A program made the translations under genes and the position numbers. A stretch of 64,000 bases of DNA from Actinophytocola glycyrrhizae (GTDB lineage Bacteria > Actinomycetota > Actinomycetes > Mycobacteriales > Pseudonocardiaceae): contig NZ_JBHSIS010000025.1 in the NCBI RefSeq assembly GCF_042653545.1, positions 62,001-126,000 on the forward strand, read 5' to 3'. Within the stretch, counting starts at the first letter, position 1; each line of letters opens with the position of its first letter. Of this stretch, positions 8,177-17,002 are shown piece by piece. The notes beneath the pieces were generated by a model that had not been told where the DNA came from, made no database searches, and saw only the letters and a program-made list of their open reading frames with translations.

Positions 8177-9745
8177 ATGGACAACGCTGTCAGCCCGCTG
8201 GTCGAGATGATCGGCATCAGCAAGTCGTACGGCGGTGTGCGCGCCTGCCGCGACATCCACCTCACGGTGCGAGCCGGTGAGGTGCACGCGCTGCTCGGCG
8301 AGAACGGCGCGGGCAAGTCGACGCTCATGAAGATCCTGTCCGGCGACGTCACCGACCACGACGGCACGGTCTCGATCAACGGTGAGCCGGTGCGCTTCAC
8401 CGCGCCTGCCGACGCACAGCGCGCGGGCGTCGCGATGATCCACCAGGAACTGGACCTCGTACCCGCCCTCTCGGTGGCGGAGAACATCTTCCTCGGCCGC
8501 GAGGTGCGGACCCGGCTGCGCACGGTCGACCGGCGCCGCATGAACCAGGTGACCAGGGGGCTCCTGGAGCGGTGCGGTGTCGCGCTCGACCCGCGCAGAC
8601 CGGTCGGCGAGCTGCGCACCGGCGAGCAGCAGCTGGTGACGATCGCCAAGGCGCTGTCGCTTTCCGCCAAGGTCCTGATCATGGACGAGCCGACGTCCGC
8701 GCTCTCGTCGGCCGAGGTCGAGCAGATGTTCACGGTGATCTCCGAGCTGCGCAGGTCGGGTGTCGGGATCGTCTACATCTCCCACCGCATGGACGAGATC
8801 GGCCGCATCGCCGACCGGGCGACCGTGCTGCGCAACGGTGCCGTGGTCGCCGGGTTCGACGCCCGCGAGCTGACCGCCGAGGCCGCGGCTGAGGCCATGG
8901 TCGGCAGACCGGTGCAAACCATGTTCCGCACCCGCGACGTCGATCCCGGCGAGGAGATCCTGCGGGTCACCGACCTCGTGCTGACCCCCAGACGGGAGCG
9001 GTCCGGGCGGCGGGAACCCGACGGCATCAGCCTCACCGTCCGGCGCGGCGAGATCGTCGGCGTGGGCGGGCTGCTCGGTTCGGGACGCACGGAGCTGCTC
9101 GAGACCCTGTACGGCGCGGGCCCGGCCGGGACACTGCGTGGCGAGATCCTGTTCCGCGGCAAGCCTTTCCACCCGCGCGGCGCGCGGCATTCGGTGCGCG
9201 CGGGCATGGCGCTCGTGCCGGAGGACCGGCGGGTCGCGGGCCTTTCGCTGGAGCACTCGGTGACCGCGAACACCGTGTTGTCCATCGTGGACCGGATCGG
9301 CACCGCCGGGTTCGTGCCGAGGGCGCGGGAGCACGGTGCGGTGCGGCGGATCGTGTCGGAGCTGAAGGTCAAGCTCGGCTCGATCGGCGACGCGGTCGGC
9401 ACGCTGTCGGGCGGCAACCAGCAGAAGGTGGTGTTCGGCCGGATGCTGCTGACCGAGCCGGTGCTGCTGCTGCTCGACGAGCCGACCAGAGGGGTGGACG
9501 TCGGCGCGAAGGCGGAGATCTACCAACTGCTCGGCGAGGCGGCGCAGCAGGGGATCGGGGTGCTGCTCGCGTCGTCGGAGCTGGCGGAGCTGGTCGGCGT
9601 GTGTGACCGGGTGGTGGTGCTGTCGGGCGGGCGCAGCGTGCGTGAGCTGGACACGAGGCAGGCGGGTGAGGCCGACCTGCTGGCCGCGTCGATGGGCGAG
9701 GGCGGCGCGGCACTGGCGGTGGATGTTCCGGGAGGAGAGGCGTGA
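8177..9745 (+). CDS. Sugar ABC transporter ATP-binding protein (RbsA/AraG type)
   Basis: 522 residues with two fused ABC cassettes, the usual layout of pentose/ribose-class importers. The first has Walker A GENGAGKST (~41-49), a degenerate signature RTGEQQ and Walker B LIMDEPTSAL. The second has the typical weak Walker A GLLGSGRTE, signature LSGGNQQ and LLLLDEPTRGVD. It energises import of the sugar caught by the binding protein at 10840. It is the first gene of a four-gene operon, and its 3' end overlaps the permease start by GTGA. Confidence 0.95.
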   Translation: MDNAVSPLVEMIGISKSYGGVRACRDIHLTVRAGEVHALLGENGAGKSTLMKILSGDVTDHDGTVSINGEPVRFTAPADAQRAGVAMIHQELDLVPALSVAENIFLGREVRTRLRTVDRRRMNQVTRGLLERCGVALDPRRPVGELRTGEQQLVTIAKALSLSAKVLIMDEPTSALSSAEVEQMFTVISELRRSGVGIVYISHRMDEIGRIADRATVLRNGAVVAGFDARELTAEAAAEAMVGRPVQTMFRTRDVDPGEEILRVTDLVLTPRRERSGRREPDGISLTVRRGEIVGVGGLLGSGRTELLETLYGAGPAGTLRGEILFRGKPFHPRGARHSVRAGMALVPEDRRVAGLSLEHSVTANTVLSIVDRIGTAGFVPRAREHGAVRRIVSELKVKLGSIGDAVGTLSGGNQQKVVFGRMLLTEPVLLLLDEPTRGVDVGAKAEIYQLLGEAAQQGIGVLLASSELAELVGVCDRVVVLSGGRSVRELDTRQAGEADLLAASMGEGGAALAVDVPGGEA

Positions 9746-10788
9746 GCGGCGAGGTGACCACGAAGCAGGCCGGTGCCGACCCGGAACCGCCGTCGCAGCG
9801 GAGGACGCGCACGGACTTCGTGTCCACGCTGTTCCGCTTCCAGAGCCTGTTCGGGCTGGTCGCGGTGTTCGTCGTGGCCGTGGTGTTCTCGCCGCGGCAC
9901 AACGGGGAGCTGCTGTTCCTCGACGCCGACAACCTCGCCAACGTCGTCCGCGCGATGTCCGAGATCGGGATCATGGCGGTCGGGATGACGTTCGTGATCC
10001 TCGTCGGCGGCATCGACCTGTCCGTCGGCGCGGTGCTCGGGCTCGCCGCGGTCGGCTCGGCAGTGCTGATGGTGAACGACGACTTCGGCGTCGCCGCCAC
10101 CGTCGTGATCGTGCTGCTGATCGGGCTGTTCTTCGGCTTCCTGCAAGGGCTCGCGTCCGCACTGTTCGGCATACAGGCGTTCATCGTGACGCTCGCGGGC
10201 ATGCAGATCGCCAGGGGGATCGCCCGCATCTGGTCGGGCGGGCAGGGGGTGGCCATCGCGTACGGCGAGGGGCCTGGTGAGGCGCCGGTGGCGTTCTCGC
10301 TGCTGGGGGAGCGCACGTTCAACGGGATCGTGCCGATTCCCGCGCTGATCTTCGTGGTGGTCGCGGTCGTCGCGATCGTGTTCCTGCGCACCAGCGCGTT
10401 CGCCCGGCACGTGTACGCGATCGGCGGCAACGAGAAGGCCGCGCGGCTCTCCGGGGTTCCGGTGACCCGCGTGAAGATCACCGTGTTCTGCATCTGCGGG
10501 TTCCTGGCGGCACTGGCCGGCATCGTGCACGCCGGCCAGCTCAACCAGGGCAGCCCCAACGACGGGTTCGGCTACGAGCTGGACGCGATCGCGGCCGTCG
10601 TCATCGGCGGCACCAGCCTGATGGGTGGCCGGGGCTCGGTCGTCGGCACGGTCGCCGGCGCGCTGCTCCTCGGTGTGCTCAACAACTTCCTCGGCCTCCA
10701 CGGTGTGGACCCGAACGTCCAGCTGCTCGTCAAGGGGCTCGTCATCGTCGTCGCGGCCGGGCTGCAACGCCTGCGGCCCAGCGTCTGA
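9742..10788 (+). CDS. Sugar ABC transporter permease (RbsC/AraH type)
   Basis: 348 residues, about eight to ten membrane segments, family BPD_transp_2. The stretch FVILVGGIDLSVGAVLGLAA is the hallmark of ribose/galactose-class permeases, and AIGGNEKAARLSGVPV is the cytoplasmic coupling loop that contacts the ATPase. The start overlaps the previous stop (GTGA), indicating translational coupling. With only one permease gene, a homodimer is expected. Confidence 0.94.
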   Translation: MSGEVTTKQAGADPEPPSQRRTRTDFVSTLFRFQSLFGLVAVFVVAVVFSPRHNGELLFLDADNLANVVRAMSEIGIMAVGMTFVILVGGIDLSVGAVLGLAAVGSAVLMVNDDFGVAATVVIVLLIGLFFGFLQGLASALFGIQAFIVTLAGMQIARGIARIWSGGQGVAIAYGEGPGEAPVAFSLLGERTFNGIVPIPALIFVVVAVVAIVFLRTSAFARHVYAIGGNEKAARLSGVPVTRVKITVFCICGFLAALAGIVHAGQLNQGSPNDGFGYELDAIAAVVIGGTSLMGGRGSVVGTVAGALLLGVLNNFLGLHGVDPNVQLLVKGLVIVVAAGLQRLRPSV

Positions 10789-10839
10789 CACATCGCACTG
10801 CCACACACCGTCTGTCACACAACGAAAAGAGGATCCGAC

Positions 10840-11844
10840 ATGGCCCGTCGTCGTGCCGTGGCCGCCGTGCTCACCGCGGCCACCGCGTTAAGCCTGTCCG
10901 TCGCATGTGGAACGACCAGCGAGAACAGCGGGCAGGGGAACGCGGGAGCGCAGGAGAGCGAGTGCGGTGGTCCCGACGGCAAGTACACGATCGGCATGAG
11001 CCAGGCCAACGTCGCCGAGCCGTACCGGCAGCGGATGGACGACGACATCAAGGCCGCCGCGGCGGAGGTGCCGCAGTTCAGCGTGGAGTTCGCCGACGCG
11101 CAGCAGGACAACGCCAAACAGGTGTCCGATGTGGAGAACTTCCTCACCAAGCAGATCGACCTGCTGATCATCAGCCCGAACGAGGCGACACCGCTGACGT
11201 CGGTGGTGGCGAAGGCCTACAACAAGGGCATCCCGGTGATCGTGCTGGACCGCAAGGTCGACGGCGACGCCTACACCACCTGGATCGGCGCGGACAACGT
11301 GGAGATCGGCCGCACGGCGGGCGAGTACGTGGCCTCGACGCTGCTCCCCGACGGCGGCAAGGTCGGTGAGATCCGCGGTCTGGCCGGCTCGACCCCGGCC
11401 AAGGAGCGTGGTGACGGGTTCCGTGCGGGCATCGAGGGCAAGGACATCGAGATCGTCCAGAGCGTCGACGGTGACTGGCTGCGGGAGAAGGGCCAGTCGC
11501 AGGCCGACGCGTTGTTCAAGGCGCACCCGGACATCCAGGTGCTGTACGCGCACAACGACCCGATGGCCGAGGGTGCGTACCTCGCCGCGAAGGCCGCGGG
11601 CATCGAGAAGAACATGAAGTTCATCGGTATCGACGGCCTGCCGATCCCGTCCGGCGGTCTCAAGGCGGTCGAGCAGGGGCGGCTGTCGGCCACGCTGATC
11701 TACCCGACCGGTGGCCGGGAAGCCGTCGACACGGCCAAGAAGCTGCTCGTCGACTGCCAGGCCGTGCCGAAGGAGCAGACGCTGGAGACGGAGCTGATCA
11801 CCGTCGACAACGCGGCCACCGTCTACAACGAGGCCAACAGCTGA
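10840..11844 (+). CDS. Sugar-binding lipoprotein of the ABC importer
   Basis: 334 residues. A lipoprotein signal ends in the lipobox LSVAC (Cys ~23), so the mature protein is tethered outside. The rest is a periplasmic-binding-protein type 1 fold of the RbsB class: IGMSQANVAEPYRQ at the start, IDLLIISPNEATPL, IPVIVLDRKVDGDAYTTWIG and YAHNDPMAEGA. The ligand class is pentose/hexose; the exact sugar cannot be read from sequence. AAAAGAGGA lies before ATG 10840. The stop and the next start share a base (TGATG). Confidence 0.94.
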   Translation: MARRRAVAAVLTAATALSLSVACGTTSENSGQGNAGAQESECGGPDGKYTIGMSQANVAEPYRQRMDDDIKAAAAEVPQFSVEFADAQQDNAKQVSDVENFLTKQIDLLIISPNEATPLTSVVAKAYNKGIPVIVLDRKVDGDAYTTWIGADNVEIGRTAGEYVASTLLPDGGKVGEIRGLAGSTPAKERGDGFRAGIEGKDIEIVQSVDGDWLREKGQSQADALFKAHPDIQVLYAHNDPMAEGAYLAAKAAGIEKNMKFIGIDGLPIPSGGLKAVEQGRLSATLIYPTGGREAVDTAKKLLVDCQAVPKEQTLETELITVDNAATVYNEANS

Positions 11845-14312
11845 TGCGCGGCAGAATCGTGCTCGCGGCCGTGCTCGGCGCCGCCGCCTTCGTGACGGCG
11901 CCGGCCGCGCCCGCCGATCCGTCCACACAGGACGTGCTGTCCGCCAGGGGCCCGGTCGGCTGGCAGACCTACCGCGACCTCACGGCCGCCGCCCAGCTGC
12001 GCCAGGACAGCCAGGTGCGGCAGTTCTCCAGCTACGACCGGACCGGCGGCAACGACGACGGTTTCGACAACACCTACTCGTGCCTGCGCCACTCCTCCGA
12101 CGGCTGTGTGATCGCCGAACGCCGGGGCGCGGGTGAGATCGATTCGATGTGGTTCACCCGCGACTACGGCTCGATGGTCCACAACGGACGCATCAGGGTC
12201 GAGCTGGACGGCCGTGTCGTTGTCGACGAGCTGCTGCAGGAACTCGTCGACGGCAGGGCGGGTGCGCCGTTCGTGTGGCCGCTGGTCGGCAACGGCGACG
12301 ACACCGCGGGCGGCTCGGTGATCAAGGTGCCGATGCCCTACCGGGAGTCGATGCGGGTCACCGTGCAGAAGGACCCGTTCTTCTACCACGTCACCTACCG
12401 CGAGTTCCCCGACGCGCGCGGCGTGACCACGTTCAACCCACGCGACGCGGCGCAGGACGTGGTGAACCGGTTGCGGGGCTTCGGTGTCCGTGACCCGAAA
12501 CCCGCGCTGCCGGGCGCCGGGGCGCAGCGGTTCTCCGGTGACGTCGCGCCTGGTGCGGCCGCTTCGGTCGCGTCGCTGTCCGGCTCCGGCTGGGTGTCGC
12601 AGGTGCGGGTGCGGCTGCCCGAGGTGGTGGCGAGCCCGCGGGTCGGCAACGACGGCCGCGCGTTCGGCGCCGGTGGCAGCAGCGCGTTCACCGTGGCCGT
12701 GGACAGGAACAACAACGGGGTGCGGCTCACCCGCCGCGTCGACCCGGTGATCGCCAACCAGGTCGCGCGGATCACCGTCGACGGCAGGGAGATCGGCACC
12801 GTCGACAGTGGACCGGTGCGGAACGGGCAGTGGGTCGACCAGGTGATCGACGTGCCTGCCGCGGTGGCGAGGGGCAAGTCGTCGCTGAAGGTCGGCGTCG
12901 AGTACGTGTCCTCGGCGCTGGATGTCAACGAGTTCCGCTACGACGTGCACTCCCGGCTCGGGGACACATGGACCCGTACCGACGTGCTGGACCTCGGCCC
13001 CGGCCACGACGGCGAGGAGGAGGCGCACGGGTACACGATCCGCAACCAGAGCTGGGAAGGCACGCGGGTGTACCGCTACCCGGCCGACCCCGCGCAGGTG
13101 ACGCGGTCCGACGCGCTGCTGGAAGGCGCGCGGCTGCGAGCCACGTTCGACGGCAGGACCACTGTGGACGCACCGGTCGGCGAGTTCTTCGGCTCCGGCA
13201 TCGGCGAGTACGACACCCGCACCCTGTTCTCGTCGATCGACGCGACGGCGGAGGGCTGGTACACCGCGTGGTGGCCGATGCCCTACGGCCGCTCGGCGAC
13301 GTTCGAGCTGGTCAACGGCAGTGGCGTGCCGATCACGGGTGCCGTCGTCGAGGTGACCTCGGCGCGGGACCGCGCGGTGGCGGGCGGGTTGTCGTCGGGC
13401 CGCCTCGGCTACTTCAACGCCACGCACCGGCGCGGCGACACGGTGCCGGACCGGTCGTGGAACTTCCTGGAGGCCGAGGGCACCGGGGTGTTCTACGGCG
13501 TGACGCACTCGATGCGCGGCAACATCCCGGCCGGTAACCGCCGCAACTACCTGGAGGGCGACGAGACCGTGTACGTCGACGGCGCGGCGAGCCCGACGCT
13601 GTACGGCACCGGCAGCGAGGACTTCTACGAGTCCGGCTGGTACTTCCGTGACGGCACGACGTTCGTCATGCCGGAGGCCGGCAACCCGGCCTACGAGCTG
13701 GACGGCGACGGCTGCCGGTACGACTGCACGGGGGCCTACCGGCTGATGGTCGCCGACGCGGTGTCCTTCGGCGCGTCCCTGCGCTTCGACATCGAGCACG
13801 GCCCGGCGGACAACGAGCCGGCGGACTACAGCTCGACCGCGTACTGGTACGGCACCACCGGGAAGTCGCTGACCGAGACCGACGCGGTGGACGCCACGTC
13901 CGACGAGAGCCGCGCCGCACACGGGTACGAGGCGGCCGGTGAGACCCGGGGACCGCTCACCTCGACGTTCGAGGGCCGGGGCGACACCACTCCGGTGACC
14001 AGGGACGTCACCACGGCGACGGGCGAGGTGTCGTTCACGGTCGAGATGGCACGCGACAACAAGGGCGTCCGGTTGCTGCGGCTGGGGGACCAGAACGCGG
14101 CATACCAGCGCGCGACGGTACTGGTGAACGGCAAGCGCGTCGGCGAGTGGCTGCAACCGCTCGGCAACACCCACTCGCGGTGGCTGGAGGACAGCTTCGA
14201 GCTACCCGCGTCGGCGACCGGAGGGAAGTCGTCGGTGACCGTGACCATCCGGCCCGCGCCGGACGGGCCCGCCTGGTCGGCGGCCACCTACCGGGTCCTG
14301 TCCCGCGGCTGA
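11844..14312 (+). CDS. Secreted GH172 (DUF2961) glycoside hydrolase
   Basis: 822 residues with a Sec signal peptide (about 1-24) and a DUF2961 fold, now glycoside hydrolase family 172. Characterised members act on alpha-D-arabinofuranosides (arabinogalactan, LAM) or alpha-D-fructofuranosides. The conserved GTGSEDFYESGW block is at about 588-599. A beta-sandwich module appears twice, inserted at about 282-372 and again at 731-819; both copies have the pattern N-GVRL-R, V-NGKR/DGRE and GKSS. As the last gene of the ABC importer operon it should release the imported sugar outside the cell. D-arabinose is the best guess, given the downstream isomerase and kinase; fructofuranoside is the alternative. 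Confidence 0.88.
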   Translation: MRGRIVLAAVLGAAAFVTAPAAPADPSTQDVLSARGPVGWQTYRDLTAAAQLRQDSQVRQFSSYDRTGGNDDGFDNTYSCLRHSSDGCVIAERRGAGEIDSMWFTRDYGSMVHNGRIRVELDGRVVVDELLQELVDGRAGAPFVWPLVGNGDDTAGGSVIKVPMPYRESMRVTVQKDPFFYHVTYREFPDARGVTTFNPRDAAQDVVNRLRGFGVRDPKPALPGAGAQRFSGDVAPGAAASVASLSGSGWVSQVRVRLPEVVASPRVGNDGRAFGAGGSSAFTVAVDRNNNGVRLTRRVDPVIANQVARITVDGREIGTVDSGPVRNGQWVDQVIDVPAAVARGKSSLKVGVEYVSSALDVNEFRYDVHSRLGDTWTRTDVLDLGPGHDGEEEAHGYTIRNQSWEGTRVYRYPADPAQVTRSDALLEGARLRATFDGRTTVDAPVGEFFGSGIGEYDTRTLFSSIDATAEGWYTAWWPMPYGRSATFELVNGSGVPITGAVVEVTSARDRAVAGGLSSGRLGYFNATHRRGDTVPDRSWNFLEAEGTGVFYGVTHSMRGNIPAGNRRNYLEGDETVYVDGAASPTLYGTGSEDFYESGWYFRDGTTFVMPEAGNPAYELDGDGCRYDCTGAYRLMVADAVSFGASLRFDIEHGPADNEPADYSSTAYWYGTTGKSLTETDAVDATSDESRAAHGYEAAGETRGPLTSTFEGRGDTTPVTRDVTTATGEVSFTVEMARDNKGVRLLRLGDQNAAYQRATVLVNGKRVGEWLQPLGNTHSRWLEDSFELPASATGGKSSVTVTIRPAPDGPAWSAATYRVLSRG

Positions 14313-14332
14313 GGGCCCCGGCGAAGCAGCCG

Positions 14333-14389
14333 ATGCCCCGAAAGACGCTTTCAGGACGTTGAACGTCCCGGAAGCGCCTTTCGGGGCAT
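14333..14389. repeat. Intergenic palindromic repeat, copy A (bidirectional terminator)
   Basis: A 57-bp palindrome: outer 12-bp perfect stem ATGCCCCGAAAG / CTTTCGGGGCAT, an inner near-perfect CGCTTT/AAGCG part, then GGACGTT-g-AACGTCC. It lies between the convergent GH172 and lacI genes. It is the most diverged of four related copies (see 37983, 52397 and 56491). Confidence 0.8.
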
Positions 14390-14425
14390 GGCACCGCTGC
14401 ACCCAGTCGCCCGGTCGCGGGCAGG

Positions 14426-15421
14426 TCAGGCGCGGACGGTGCTGCCGCGTTCGATCAGGCGGGCGCCCAGTGTGGTGGTCGTCGGGGCGCGGGTGTTGTC
14501 GGCGATGCGGGCCAGCAGCAGCTGTGCCGCGACCGTGCCGATCTCGTACGCGGGCTGGGCGACGACCGTCATCGGCGGGTCCACCAGGCCCGCCCACGGC
14601 ACGTCGTCGAAGGCGACGACGCCCACGTCGCGGCCGGGGCGCAGGGCGTGGGCCCGCAGAGCCTCCAGTACGCCGATCGCCATCGCCGAGTTGGCCACCA
14701 GCAGCGCGTCCGGTGGTTCCTCCTGTGCGAACAGGTCCGCGGCCGCCTTCTGTGCGCCGGCCGCCTTGAACTCCGTGCGTCGCACCAGGCGTGGTGAACT
14801 GCGCTGCTTGCTCGACCGGAGCGCGTCACGGTAACCGGCCAGGCGGTCGTCCGCCGTGCGCAGCCCGGACGGGCCGGTGACGCAGCCGATCCGTCCGTAG
14901 CCCTGTTCGACGAGGTGGGTGGTCGCCTGCCTGGCCGCGAGCCTGGTGTCGACCAGCACGGTGTCGCACTCGCGGTCGGGCAGCGGGCGGTCGACCGCGA
15001 CCACGGGGGTGCCGCGCCGGGTGAGCTGTTCCACCCCGGCCGCCGTGGCCGTGGGGGAGATGATCACGCCCGCGACCCGTTCCTGGATCGCCACGTCGAC
15101 GTACTTGCGCTCCTTCACCGCGTCCTCGTCGGTGTTGCACAGCACGACCGAGTACCCGACCGAGTGCGCGACGTCCTCGACGCCGCGTGCGATCGCGGTG
15201 AAGAAGGGGTTCTCCACGTCGCTGATGACGAGCGCGAGGACGGCCGCCTCCTGGCGTCGCAGGTTCCGCGCGGGGCCGTTGGGCTGGTAGCCCAGCTCCC
15301 TGGCGGCCGCCAGCACCCGCGCGGCCAACTCGGGGTCCACTGTGGACTTGCCGTTCAGCGCACGGGACACCGTCGCCGTCGACACGCCGGCCAGTTCGGC
15401 AACGTCACTGATGGTCGCCAC
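14426..15421 (-). CDS. LacI-family transcriptional repressor
   Basis: 331 residues. The N-terminal LacI helix-turn-helix (TISDVAELAGVSTATVSRAL, residues 3-22) and hinge helix (PNGPARNLRR) are followed by a periplasmic-binding-like sensor domain (LALVISDVENPFFTAI, GVVAFDDVPWAGLVDPPMTV). It sits between the two operons that carry matching CG-centred operators at 8133-8148 and 15500-15515 and is the obvious regulator. The inducer is probably the imported sugar or a product of it. The divergent spacing to the isomerase gene allows autoregulation too. Confidence 0.93.
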   Translation of the reverse strand: MATISDVAELAGVSTATVSRALNGKSTVDPELAARVLAAARELGYQPNGPARNLRRQEAAVLALVISDVENPFFTAIARGVEDVAHSVGYSVVLCNTDEDAVKERKYVDVAIQERVAGVIISPTATAAGVEQLTRRGTPVVAVDRPLPDRECDTVLVDTRLAARQATTHLVEQGYGRIGCVTGPSGLRTADDRLAGYRDALRSSKQRSSPRLVRRTEFKAAGAQKAAADLFAQEEPPDALLVANSAMAIGVLEALRAHALRPGRDVGVVAFDDVPWAGLVDPPMTVVAQPAYEIGTVAAQLLLARIADNTRAPTTTTLGARLIERGSTVRA

Positions 15422-15468
15422 TTACCGCCTCGCTTCCAGCCTCTGACGAGACCCTACGCGGACCGCTA

Positions 15469-15515
15469 TTGACACGGTCCGGGCCTAAGAATAGCTTCTG
15501 AGAAAACGATTACTC
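15469..15515 (+). promoter_or_regulatory. Promoter and LacI-type operator of the isomerase/kinase operon
   Basis: TTGACA (15469-15474), 17-bp spacer, TAGCTT (15492-15497), then operator GAGAAAACGATTACTC (15500-15515) centred on CG 15507-15508. The first 12 bases (TTGACACGGTCC) are identical to the promoter at 8101. The operator is the reverse-orientation match of the one at 8133-8148 (shared core GAAA-n-CGATTAC). Confidence 0.8.
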
Positions 15516-15589
15516 CACAGGTGCGCACCGCGCGTCGCGCCTTGTCGGAGCAGCGCAGGGACCGACTTCAACGACGCAGGAGGACACCG

Positions 15590-17002
15590 GTGGCCCGGAT
15601 CGGCGTGATCAACATTTCGGACGGGCGGGACTACGTCCACGGCGGCATCGCCGAGTTCATCCTGGCGGGCGAGGACAAGTTGGTCCGCGGGCTCGAAGCC
15701 GCCGGGCACGAGGTGGTCCGCGCGCGGCAGCCGGTCTCCGCGAACACCATCGCCACCTCGGTGGCCCGCGAGGTCGAGGCCGCCGGTGTCGACCTGACCG
15801 TGCTGCACTACTGCGTGTGGGCGTTCCCGCACTTCACGATGCTCGCCGCGGGCCAGCTCACCAGCCCGCTGCTGCTGCTCGCCAACATCGACCCGGTCCA
15901 GCCCGGCATGGTCGGCATGCTGGCCGCGGGAGGCGCGCTCGACCAGGTCGGCCGCGCACACACCCGCCTGTGGGGCGACCCGGAGGACAGCGACCTGATC
16001 GCCGCCATCGGCGTGCGCGCCACCGCCGCGGCCGCGGTCAGGGCGCTGCGCGGGCAGACGTTCGGCCGGATCGGCGGCCGCCCGATGGGCATGAACACCG
16101 CCACCGCCAACACCGACCAGTGGCAGAAGCAGTTCGGCGTGGACGTCGAGGAGATCGACCAGTGGGAGATCGTCCGCCGCGCCGATGCCGCCGACCAGGC
16201 GGAGAAGACCAGGGCCAGGCAGTGGCTGGAGCAGCACGCCACCGTGCACTACGACGGCAGGAAGCTGACCGAGGAGCTGCTGGAGCGTCAGATCGGCTCC
16301 TACCTGGCGATGCGTGAGCTCATCGACGAGTGGCACCTCGACTTCACCGGCATCAAGGGCCAGCCGGAGCTGACCCAGTACTTCGCCACCATGGACATCG
16401 CGGAGGCGTTCCTCAACGACCCCTACGACTGGAACGGGCCCAAGGAACCGCACGTGTGCGCGACCGAGGCGGACATGGACGGCGCGCTGACCATGCAGAT
16501 CCTCAAACACATCGCGCGCACACCGGTGCTGTTCGCCGACGTGCGGCACTACCACGGCGACCGGGACATCTGGGACCTGTGCAACTCCGGCCAGCACGCC
16601 ACCTGGTACGCCGCCCGCAGTGACGACCCGGCCGAGAACCTCGCGAAGGTGCACCTGTACCCGGAGGTGTTCTTCTTCCCAGCGGGCGGTGCGTCCGTGC
16701 AGCACATCGCGGCACCCGGTCAGATGACCCTCGCGCGGCTGACCCGCAACGACGGCCGCTACCGGCTGCAGCTCATGCTCGGCGAGTTCGAGAACTACGA
16801 CGACGCCACCACCGAAGCGCTGACGAAGATGTCGACGCCGGAGTGGCCGCACGCGTTCGCGCGGCTCGACGCGCCCGCCGAGGTGTTCCTGTCCCGCTTC
16901 GGCGCCAACCACATCCACGCCGTCCCCGGCGACCGGCGGGCGGAGCTGCGGGCGGTGTGCGAACTGCTCGACGTGACCCTCGACGAGTTCGCCCGTGGCT
17001 GA
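15590..17002 (+). CDS. L-fucose/D-arabinose isomerase-like protein
   Basis: 470 residues from GTG 15590, which has CAGGAGG six bases upstream. It belongs to the FucI/AraA isomerase superfamily. Candidate metal ligands are Glu293 (CATEADMDG) and Asp317 (FADVRHYHG), separated by 24 residues as in E. coli FucI (Glu337/Asp361), and a C-terminal His in FGANHIHAVPGD (441 or 443). It is shorter than FucI (about 590 aa). These enzymes interconvert aldoses and ketoses: L-fucose/L-fuculose or D-arabinose/D-ribulose. Its stop overlaps the FGGY kinase start by 8 bp, so the ketose made here is probably phosphorylated next. Confidence 0.87.
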   Translation: MARIGVINISDGRDYVHGGIAEFILAGEDKLVRGLEAAGHEVVRARQPVSANTIATSVAREVEAAGVDLTVLHYCVWAFPHFTMLAAGQLTSPLLLLANIDPVQPGMVGMLAAGGALDQVGRAHTRLWGDPEDSDLIAAIGVRATAAAAVRALRGQTFGRIGGRPMGMNTATANTDQWQKQFGVDVEEIDQWEIVRRADAADQAEKTRARQWLEQHATVHYDGRKLTEELLERQIGSYLAMRELIDEWHLDFTGIKGQPELTQYFATMDIAEAFLNDPYDWNGPKEPHVCATEADMDGALTMQILKHIARTPVLFADVRHYHGDRDIWDLCNSGQHATWYAARSDDPAENLAKVHLYPEVFFFPAGGASVQHIAAPGQMTLARLTRNDGRYRLQLMLGEFENYDDATTEALTKMSTPEWPHAFARLDAPAEVFLSRFGANHIHAVPGDRRAELRAVCELLDVTLDEFARG

